In this document: positions 7,819-13,431 of the stretch, one piece after another
Layout: every line of letters starts with the position of its first letter
Numbering within the stretch: position 1 is the first letter of the stretch
Assembly: GCA_964476375.1 (NCBI GenBank)
Contig: CAYYZW010000314.1
Location: 1 to 14,578 of the forward strand
Length of the DNA stretch: 14,578 nucleotides
Source of the DNA: SAT2750 sp964476375
Lineage (GTDB): Bacteria; Planctomycetota; Planctomycetia; Pirellulales; Pirellulaceae
Reading direction: 5' to 3'
The notes under the pieces: generated by a model
Told to the model about the DNA's origin: nothing
The model's input: only the letters and a program-made list of their open reading frames with translations
Databases searched by the model: none
Made by a program: the position numbers and the translations under genes

Positions 7819-8478
7819 GTGAAACGATCGTGGATCAAGCGGGCCGGGTACCATGCCATGCGGGCTCTGTTCCGTTTGGTCGGGATCGTGTGGTTCCGGT
7901 ACCGCTGTTTTGGCCGTGAGAAGATCCCGTCCCAGGGAGGGGTGCTGATCTGTTCGAATCACCAGAGTCACTTGGACCCGATGGTGGTCGGGATGCAGTC
8001 TCAGCGAAGAATGAACTTCCTGGCGAGAAAGACGCTCTTCACGTTTTTCCTGCTTCGCTGGATCATCCAGTTTCTTGATGCGATTTCCATCGACCGGGAT
8101 GGGCTTGGCCTGGCCGGCTTGAAGCAGACACTCTCATGCCTGCGCCGTGGTGAGGTCGTGCTTCTTTTTCCCGAGGGGACACGGACTCAGGATGGCGGAT
8201 TACTGGAGTTCAAACCCGGTATCTGTTCCCTGGTCCGGCGAGGAAAGGTGCCGATTGTCCCGGTCGGTATCGATGGCCCCTACCAGGCCTGGCCGCGTTC
8301 CCGCTGGCTGCCCCAGTCGGATGTGATCCGGGTGGTGGTCGGGGATCCGATCCAGCCGGAGGATGTTGTGCAGTGGGATGATGAACAGTTGCTTGACAAA
8401 TTGCAGCAGTCTGTCCAGCAATGCCTCGAGCAGGCCCGGCAGAGTCGGCAGATCAGTCGCCAGATGCCTGCTGGATAA
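7819..8478 (+). CDS. plsC: 1-acyl-sn-glycerol-3-phosphate acyltransferase (PlsC family)
   Basis: A 219-residue acyltransferase that would transfer an acyl chain to lysophosphatidic acid at the inner membrane, giving phosphatidic acid. The HX4D catalytic motif is NHQSHLD (47-53, His48 and Asp53). The substrate-binding motif FPEGTR is at 117-122 and VPIVPVG at 144-150. Hydrophobic stretches at about 15-28 and 73-87 suggest membrane association. The start is GTG at 7819, 12 bp after the cmk stop, with AAGAGG just upstream; no better ATG precedes the conserved part. The short gap to cmk implies one transcript with the GH38-like gene. The C-terminal 30 residues are Gln/Arg-rich and variable in look. 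The family is sure; acyl-donor and exact acceptor are not visible. Confidence 0.94.
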   Translation: MKRSWIKRAGYHAMRALFRLVGIVWFRYRCFGREKIPSQGGVLICSNHQSHLDPMVVGMQSQRRMNFLARKTLFTFFLLRWIIQFLDAISIDRDGLGLAGLKQTLSCLRRGEVVLLFPEGTRTQDGGLLEFKPGICSLVRRGKVPIVPVGIDGPYQAWPRSRWLPQSDVIRVVVGDPIQPEDVVQWDDEQLLDKLQQSVQQCLEQARQSRQISRQMPAG

Positions 8479-8482
8479 CCCT

Positions 8483-8512
8483 TTGACACAATCACGCGTG
8501 CCCCGGTAGATT
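8483..8512 (+). promoter_or_regulatory. Promoter candidate for tRNA-Ser
   Basis: TTGACA (8483-8488), an 18-nt spacer and TAGATT (8507-8512) stand right after the plsC stop. The predicted start near 8519 is about 26 nt before the mature tRNA 5' end, a normal leader length. Hexamers and spacing are identical to the candidate before the pilM-like gene. Confidence 0.55.
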
Positions 8513-8517
8513 CATCA

Positions 8518-8539
8518 CAAGGAGAATGATACCTCCTTG
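8518..8539 (+). repeat. Inverted repeat in the tRNA-Ser leader
   Basis: CAAGGAG (8518-8524) and CTCCTTG (8533-8539) form a perfect 7-bp stem with an 8-nt loop, ending 5 nt before the mature tRNA. No T-run follows. It occupies most of the presumed pre-tRNA leader and might guide RNase P processing or shield the leader; it is not a terminator for plsC by the usual criteria. Confidence 0.5.
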
Positions 8540-8544
8540 CGGAC

Positions 8545-8631
8545 GGATGGATGGCCGAGTGGTCGAAGGCGGCAGTCTTGAAAACTGCTGTACGTGTAAG
8601 CGTACCGGGGGTTCGAATCCCTCTCCATCCG
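8545..8631 (+). tRNA. tRNA-Ser (anticodon UGA)
   Basis: An 87-nt class II tRNA. The acceptor stem pairs GGATGGA (8545-8551) with TCCATCC (8624-8630), and G8631 is the discriminator base, as expected for serine. The anticodon stem GCAGT/ACTGC (8572-8576, 8584-8588) closes the loop CTTGAAA with TGA at 8579-8581, reading UCA and, by wobble, other UCN codons. A long variable arm, GTACG/CGTAC with a 6-nt loop (8590-8605), is the serine identity feature. The T loop TTCGAAT is intact. CCA is not encoded (CTT follows), so it must be added after transcription. Confidence 0.97.
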
Positions 8632-8651
8632 CTTGTTCGATGGCCCTGTAT

Positions 8652-8912
8652 TCAGGCAGCTTTTTCCAGCGGCTGAAGAAGAACCGAGACGGCGGTTTTC
8701 AGTATGACACCCTGCTGGTTATAGATTTTCAACTGGTCTTCCTCGACAAACCAGACCGCGTGCAGCGGACCGCAGTGGAAACGGCGACCGCAATAGAAAC
8801 CATCATGGATCAGGATCGCCTCTTCGATCGGATCCTGTGGATCGGCCCCGTGCTGGACGAATATTCCACGCACATGGCTTCGTACGTCATTTGTCTGGCG
8901 ATCGTTGTGCAT
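8652..8912 (-). CDS. Small conserved-looking protein of unknown function, 86 aa
   Basis: An 86-residue soluble protein. The N-terminal third is polar and helical in look (THR/VRSHVRGIF pattern, residues 7-18). The middle is rich in aromatic and Cys residues: DGFYCGRRFHCGPLHAVWF (37-55), with Cys41, Cys47, His46 and His51 close together, followed by EEDQLKIYNQQGVI (58-70). I recall similar short proteins in planctomycete genomes, without known function. The frame opens upstream to a TTG at 9020, but the ATG at 8912 is preferred because the conserved-looking part begins there and the added residues are low in pattern. The SD is weak. Its 3' end faces the tRNA-Ser gene; it is divergent from the COG0523 GTPase gene. 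The Cys/His cluster could bind a metal, but spacing fits no zinc motif I know. Confidence 0.75.
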   Translation of the reverse strand: MHNDRQTNDVRSHVRGIFVQHGADPQDPIEEAILIHDGFYCGRRFHCGPLHAVWFVEEDQLKIYNQQGVILKTAVSVLLQPLEKAA

Positions 8913-9009
8913 CGTTTCTTTTGACGACTTGCAGAGGGTTGGAGCTCTCTTGAGTGCCTTCTCGGGGAAACTCTTTCCTCCATCGGCGGTTTCTTTTGTC
9001 CTATCGCTG

Positions 9010-9037
9010 CTTGACCGCAAGGACCTGCAAGGTCAAG
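9010..9037. repeat. Inverted repeat between the 86-aa gene and the GTPase gene
   Basis: CTTGACC (9010-9016) and GGTCAAG (9031-9037) are perfect 7-bp inverted arms 14 nt apart. GCAAGG is also repeated directly at 9017-9022 and 9027-9032. The element lies in the 261-bp region between two divergent genes, where an operator could act on both. No T-run follows. It does not resemble a Zur or Fur box. Confidence 0.4.
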
Positions 9038-9173
9038 TTAGATTCTCCAGCTTGCCAGCCCTGCTTGAATCACCAAACGGGGTGCTTTGACCGCAGAGGC
9101 CATTCGAGGCGAGATAGTCTACTAAGCTGAGAAACAACACTCTTGATGCGTTTTGTGAGCGGAAGGAGATCCC

Positions 9174-10265
9174 ATGCGGTTTGTACTTATCGGCGGTTTT
9201 CTCGGTGCCGGAAAGACAACCACGATCGCCCGGCTGGCAGGTTACTACCAGCAGCAGGGACTGAGCGTGGGGATTGTCACCAATGACCAGGCCGTGGACC
9301 TGGTCGACACCCACTCCCTGAGGTCCATGGGATTTTCTGTCGGAGAAGTTGCCGGTGCATGCTTCTGCTGCCATTTCAACGAGTTGACAGAAACGGTCCA
9401 ACGACTCAGTAGTGATCAGCAACCGGATATTATCCTGGCCGAGCCAGTCGGGAGTTGCACGGACCTGGTGGCTACGGTGGTGCAACCACTTTTGCAGCTT
9501 CACCCGGACCAGTTCCAGGTGGCACCCTACGGTGTGATCCTCAAGCCAAGCCATGGCCGCAAGATCCTGGCGAAGGATGGAGGAGGAGGTTTTTCCCCCA
9601 AGGCGGCCTACATCTTCACCAAGCAACTGGAAGAAGCAGACTTTATCCTGCTCAACCGGATTGACCAGTTATCTGAGCAGGAAGCGGACGAACTAGAAGC
9701 CATGCTCAAGGAATCCTATCCCGGGGTACCTGTGCTGAGAATTTCTGCCCGAGAGGGGATCGGGATAGATGCCCTCGTGGAACTGCTGGATCAGAAGGGT
9801 GCTTTTGGACGCCGGATCCTGGAACTGGACTACGACATTTACGCCGAGGGAGAAGCCGAACTCGGCTGGCTGAATGCCAGCCTCGAGGTCCAGGCGGACG
9901 AATTGTTTGAGCTGGATGGGCTGTTGATGGGAATCATCGAGCAGCTCCGCAGCCAGCTTGCAGAATCGGGAGCGGAGACCGCGCACCTGAAGACGATCGG
10001 CATGGCCCAGGACGGTCATGGGGTGGCCAACCTGGTCAGCAGTGATTCCCCCGCGGAACTATCACTGCCATCGGATTGCCGGACCCGCCAGGTCGACCTG
10101 ATCATCAACGCCCGGGTCGCGATGGACCCGGTAGAGCTTGAATCCCAGGTGCACCAGGCAGTGACGCTGGTCGTCGAGCAGCTTCCTGCCCGTGCCCGTT
10201 TTCGACAGACCCAGAGTTTCCGTCCAGGTCGCCCGGTACCCACACACAGGATGACCAGGCCCTGA
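9174..10265 (+). CDS. COG0523 (CobW/ZNG1-type) G3E-family metal-handling GTPase
   Basis: A 363-residue cytoplasmic GTPase. Walker A is GGFLGAGKTT (7-16), the metal-binding motif is ACFCCHFNEL (62-71, Cys63, Cys65, Cys66), ILAEPVGSC (87-95) corresponds to the Walker B region, and NRID (161-164) replaces NKxD. In the family the CxCC motif binds a metal and GTP hydrolysis drives delivery to client proteins. The C-terminal half (from about 215) is not the typical CobW_C domain: it has LDYDIYAEGEAELGWLNASL (219-238) and no His-rich stretch, so the client is likely different from cobalamin or zinc proteins described so far. The start is sure: AAGGAG at 9163-9168, 5 nt before ATG. It is divergent from the 86-residue gene and ends 14 bp before the converging DJ-1/PfpI gene. 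Metal and client unknown. Confidence 0.92.
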   Translation: MRFVLIGGFLGAGKTTTIARLAGYYQQQGLSVGIVTNDQAVDLVDTHSLRSMGFSVGEVAGACFCCHFNELTETVQRLSSDQQPDIILAEPVGSCTDLVATVVQPLLQLHPDQFQVAPYGVILKPSHGRKILAKDGGGGFSPKAAYIFTKQLEEADFILLNRIDQLSEQEADELEAMLKESYPGVPVLRISAREGIGIDALVELLDQKGAFGRRILELDYDIYAEGEAELGWLNASLEVQADELFELDGLLMGIIEQLRSQLAESGAETAHLKTIGMAQDGHGVANLVSSDSPAELSLPSDCRTRQVDLIINARVAMDPVELESQVHQAVTLVVEQLPARARFRQTQSFRPGRPVPTHRMTRP

Positions 10266-10279
10266 TCTCTCCCGCGTTG

Positions 10280-10849
10280 TCAGGATGCCTTCCCGTTGAG
10301 CATCTCCAGGAAGGTTCGCATCAGTGGCGCATTGTCATGCCAGGTTCTGGCTGTCACGATGTGCCCGGAAACGACGACCTCCTGGTCCACGTAGTTTGCC
10401 CCTCCCTGCTCGGCATCCATCGCACACTTGGCGACCGTTGTCACCTCCCGTCCCTGGATGATGTCCGCGGCAGTCAGGATTTCTATGCCGTGGCAGACAC
10501 AGGCGATCGGCTTCTCTTGTTCTGAGATCTCCTGGACCATCTTCAGCAGGTCCTGGTTGTAGCGAAGAAACTCGGGAGCCCGTCCCCCGGAGATGAACGC
10601 ACCGGCATAGTCCTCTGCACGGGCATCGGCGAAGGCCACCGTGGCCTGGATGAAATAGCCCGGCCGTTCCTGGGTAAAATCCCAGGGGACAAGCGAGTCG
10701 GGAGGAATCTCGTGCAGGACCGTGTGGTAGAGTCGTGCCTCCGGGCCGGCCACATCGACCTCGAAACCGGCCTCCTGCAGGCGGAAATAGGGGTAGTACG
10801 TATCGAGTGTTTCGGTGGCATCCCCGATGGGCATGAAAATACGTGGCAT
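10280..10849 (-). CDS. DJ-1/PfpI family protein
   Basis: A 189-residue flavodoxin-like protein of the class I glutamine-amidotransferase superfamily. The nucleophile elbow is ACVCHGIEIL (116-125), with Cys119 followed by His120. Glu13 in GDATETLDTYYP is placed as the acidic partner of that Cys in the family, and AFISGGRAPEFLR (84-96) is the conserved loop after strand 3. Members are reported as proteases, glyoxalases or deglycases and general stress proteins; the sequence does not say which. The ATG at 10849 has only AGG at 8-10 nt upstream. The gene follows the terminator of the oxidoreductase gene, so it should have its own promoter, which I could not identify. No terminator is seen in the 14-bp convergent gap with the GTPase gene. 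Confidence 0.93.
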   Translation of the reverse strand: MPRIFMPIGDATETLDTYYPYFRLQEAGFEVDVAGPEARLYHTVLHEIPPDSLVPWDFTQERPGYFIQATVAFADARAEDYAGAFISGGRAPEFLRYNQDLLKMVQEISEQEKPIACVCHGIEILTAADIIQGREVTTVAKCAMDAEQGGANYVDQEVVVSGHIVTARTWHDNAPLMRTFLEMLNGKAS

Positions 10850-10900
10850 TGATAAGACCTGGTTTTAAGGAATGGTAGTTTCTTTTTGTGACAGCAGCTG

Positions 10901-10945
10901 AAAAAAGCCGCGAGCACCGCCTTGCTTGAACGGCGCCCGCGGCTT
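10901..10945 (-). terminator. Rho-independent terminator of the oxidoreductase gene
   Basis: Read on the minus strand, AAGCCGCG (10945-10938) pairs with CGCGGCTT (10912-10905), with further inner GC pairs around a loop, and the stem is followed by a run of T at 10906-10901. It begins 37 bp after the stop codon of the Gfo/Idh/MocA gene and insulates the DJ-1/PfpI gene. Confidence 0.85.
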
Positions 10946-10981
10946 GTCAGGTTGTAAAATATCGTTTCTGCAAGGCACGGA

Positions 10982-12370
10982 CTAAATACCGTACCCGTTA
11001 AGGTATTTCTTGCGAACAATGGATGCCACTTCAGGGGCGTTCGTGGCCTGCAGTTTCTTGGCATCCCATTCCACTTTCTTGCCGGAAACCCAGACAGCCA
11101 GGTTCCCCAGCAGGATTACCTCGGTCAGAGGGCCTGCGTAGTTGGCAAAGTTGGAGCGAGGTGCCGGGCCACCCTTGATGGCATTGGCGTATTCAGTGAA
11201 GTGACCGGGTGATTCCACGATCTCCACCGATGGTTCCTTGATCTGTGACTGGGGAATCCACTCATTGTCCGCCAATACACCGGTGTAGTTGGTGTCCCAG
11301 CCATAGTCGCCGGGGGAGAGGAGTGTTCCCTTGTCCCCAACCATCAGGGAACCGGTATTAAGAATCTTGCGGTACTGTCCCGCATCGACGGCTTTCCCCT
11401 GGCTGTTGGTGAAGACCTTCGGCGACGGAAACAGGTTGGCGGCCGGCTTCTTCCCACCGTCATACCAGACCAGCTTGACGGGACCACGATCTCCGCGTGC
11501 CGGGAACTGGAAGGTGATAACCGACCAGCCCGGATAGGTCTGCTTGTCGTGCTCTGCCGATTCGGCGACTACCGAGGTGGGATCCTTGAGCTCCAGGGCC
11601 ATGAAGGGCAGGTTGAGTGTATGGCAGGCCATGTCCCCAAGGGCACCGGTGCCAAAGTCCCACCATCCTCGCCACTTGAAGGGGTGGTAATCCGGGGCAT
11701 AATCACGGTGCTTTGCCGGGCCCAGGAATTCGTTCCAGTGAATATGTGCCGGGACGGGACCAACCTTCGGGGTGACATTCCCCTGGGGCCATACCGGCCG
11801 GTTTGTCCAGACATGAACTTCCGAGACGTTTCCGAGCAGTCCGGCCTGGACCAGGGCCGCGGTCTTTCGAAGATTGCCTGAGGCCGTACCCTGGTTACCC
11901 ATCTGGGACTGGACACCATGCTTCTTGGCCAGTTCACCGAGGACGCGGGCTTCCTCGATCGAGTGCGTGAGCGGCTTCTGTGTGAAACAGTGCTTGCCTG
12001 CCTTGATGGCCAGTGAGCTGGCAGGAGCATGGGAATGGTCAGGAGTGCTGACAGTGACGGCATCAAAACTGTCACCAAATTCCTCGATCATCTTTCGGTA
12101 ATCGTTGAATTTCTTGGCCTTCGGCCATCGAGCTGCTGCCTTGCCAAGGTTGTTGTCATCAATGTCACAGATCGCTACCACGTTGCCATGACGAGCGGCA
12201 TCGTTGGAGTCACTCTGGCCCTTGCCGCCCACTCCGATACAGGCAAAGTTGATCGTCTCCAGCGCCGACTTGCTTTCTTCGGCCTGAACACCACCGGCAA
12301 CCCAGAAACCAACTCCCGCTGCGGTCGAGGCCTGTAAGAATTTTCGACGATTTGTTTGTCTTGTCGTCAT
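10982..12370 (-). CDS. Tat-exported Gfo/Idh/MocA family oxidoreductase
   Basis: A 462-residue NAD(P)-dependent sugar-type dehydrogenase. The N-terminus carries a twin-arginine signal, TNRRKFLQAST (6-16), a hydrophobic stretch and VQA-EE near residue 30 as a likely cleavage site, so it should be folded with its cofactor and exported. The Rossmann motif is CIGVGGKG (44-51). TPDHSHA (109-115) and QKPLTHS (131-137) match the family; the usual EKP is QKP, a variant I associate with planctomycete paralogues. GTGALGDMACH (240-250) holds the conserved catalytic-region His250. The ATG at 12370 is chosen over the open frame to 12517 because the Tat signal begins there and GGAAGGAAG stands 8-11 nt upstream. 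It follows rbsK by 116 bp and ends at a strong terminator. Substrate unknown; many relatives oxidise sugars or inositols. Confidence 0.93.
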   Translation of the reverse strand: MTTRQTNRRKFLQASTAAGVGFWVAGGVQAEESKSALETINFACIGVGGKGQSDSNDAARHGNVVAICDIDDNNLGKAAARWPKAKKFNDYRKMIEEFGDSFDAVTVSTPDHSHAPASSLAIKAGKHCFTQKPLTHSIEEARVLGELAKKHGVQSQMGNQGTASGNLRKTAALVQAGLLGNVSEVHVWTNRPVWPQGNVTPKVGPVPAHIHWNEFLGPAKHRDYAPDYHPFKWRGWWDFGTGALGDMACHTLNLPFMALELKDPTSVVAESAEHDKQTYPGWSVITFQFPARGDRGPVKLVWYDGGKKPAANLFPSPKVFTNSQGKAVDAGQYRKILNTGSLMVGDKGTLLSPGDYGWDTNYTGVLADNEWIPQSQIKEPSVEIVESPGHFTEYANAIKGGPAPRSNFANYAGPLTEVILLGNLAVWVSGKKVEWDAKKLQATNAPEVASIVRKKYLNGYGI

Positions 12371-12486
12371 CGTACTTGCTTCCTTCCAACACGGCGTGCG
12401 TGTGACATGAGCTTGATTCAAATACAGTCCTATCAGGTTATCGCAACCGCCGGGGATGTCAAGTTGGACTCGGATTGCCACATCGT

Positions 12487-13431
12487 TCAGGTGAAATCGG
12501 CTCCGGCCTGTTTCCACTTGGACAGCTCGTCACGGGTTGGAAGGGACGGTTGGGCACCAGGCCGAGTAACACAGATTCCCGCGGCGATTGTTGCTTGCTG
12601 GGCTGCCGAGAGGAGATCCTCTTGCCGGGCAAGTGCCGCGGCCAGCACGCCGTTAAAACAGTCTCCCGCGGCCGTTGTATCCACCGTCTCGACCCGCGTT
12701 GCGGGCAGCAGGCGGATCTCGTCATCGATCAGAACTGCTCCTTCGGCGCCGAGGGTGATAATCACCCGTCGGGGACCATGGTGCTGCAACGTCCTGCCAG
12801 CCCTGCTGGCAGAATCAAGATCCCTGACGGGTATTCCCGTCATCAACTCTGCCTCCTGGCGGTTGGGAGTCAGCAGGTCCACCTCCTGCATCAGGGGATG
12901 GCTGGTGATGTCCCTGCTGGCGGGGGCTGGATTCAGGATGGTCGTCAGGCCATGGGCGCGGGCCCGTTTGAGTCCCTCGGCGACCGTCTCCAGGGGGATT
13001 TCCAGGCTGGCAAGAAAAATACTGGCGGACTTCCATGTTGAATCCCCTACCTGGTCCAGGTGGGATGCAGCCAGCCGGGCATTGGCTCCCGGGGCCACGC
13101 TGATGGAGTTCTCCCCATCCCGGTCGACCAGGATCAGGGCCACACCGGTCGCCTCCTGCTCGACCTGGAAGACGTGGTCCATGTGGAGGTTTTCACGGCC
13201 CAGTTCGGACCGCAACTGGAGACCAAAAGGATCATTTCCGGTGGCGGCGATCAGCACGACCGGCTCATCACTTACTCGTGCCGCAGCCACGGCCTGGTTG
13301 GCTCCCTTGCCTCCGGACGCCTGGAAGAAGCGACCCCCGACGACGGTCTCGCCAGCAGCGGGCAAGGCTGTCCCTCGCACGACCAGGTCGAGATTCATGG
13401 AACCGATCACGAGGATCCGGGAGGTGCTCAT
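12487..13431 (-). CDS. rbsK: Ribokinase-like PfkB-family sugar kinase
   Basis: A 314-residue cytoplasmic kinase; ribokinase makes ribose 5-phosphate from ribose and ATP. The first PfkB signature is GGKGANQAVAAARV (40-53), and the second is DTTAAGDCFNG (251-261), with Asp257 as catalytic base and AAGD as anion hole. SMNLDLVVRG (11-20) and NPAP (167-170) also match RbsK. Length equals that of known ribokinases. The ATG at 13431 overlaps the ftsH stop as ATGA. The frame is open further upstream to 13560, but the sugar-kinase fold begins at MSTSRILVIGS, and the extra residues would lie in ftsH. No SD is visible before the ATG, which fits translational coupling. The sugar could differ from ribose; no transporter or ribose regulator is seen nearby. 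Confidence 0.92.
   Translation of the reverse strand: MSTSRILVIGSMNLDLVVRGTALPAAGETVVGGRFFQASGGKGANQAVAAARVSDEPVVLIAATGNDPFGLQLRSELGRENLHMDHVFQVEQEATGVALILVDRDGENSISVAPGANARLAASHLDQVGDSTWKSASIFLASLEIPLETVAEGLKRARAHGLTTILNPAPASRDITSHPLMQEVDLLTPNRQEAELMTGIPVRDLDSASRAGRTLQHHGPRRVIITLGAEGAVLIDDEIRLLPATRVETVDTTAAGDCFNGVLAAALARQEDLLSAAQQATIAAGICVTRPGAQPSLPTRDELSKWKQAGADFT

Noticed and set aside
8526..8924. 132-codon plus-strand frame across the tRNA
   Set aside because: It runs through the tRNA-Ser gene and antisense to the 86-residue gene; not coding.
8913..9020. N-terminal extension of the 86-residue protein from TTG at 9020
   Set aside because: Rare start codon, low-pattern sequence, and it would run over the inverted repeat at 9010-9037. 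The ATG at 8912 is more likely.
9087..9118. TTGACC upstream of the GTPase gene as a promoter
   Set aside because: The nearest -10-like sequence (GATAGT, 9113-9118) is 20 nt away, too far for a standard promoter.
12434..12462. TTGACA on the minus strand (12462-12457) as promoter for the oxidoreductase
   Set aside because: A perfect -35, but 16-18 nt downstream there is no acceptable -10 (AACCTG region); kept only as a weak possibility.
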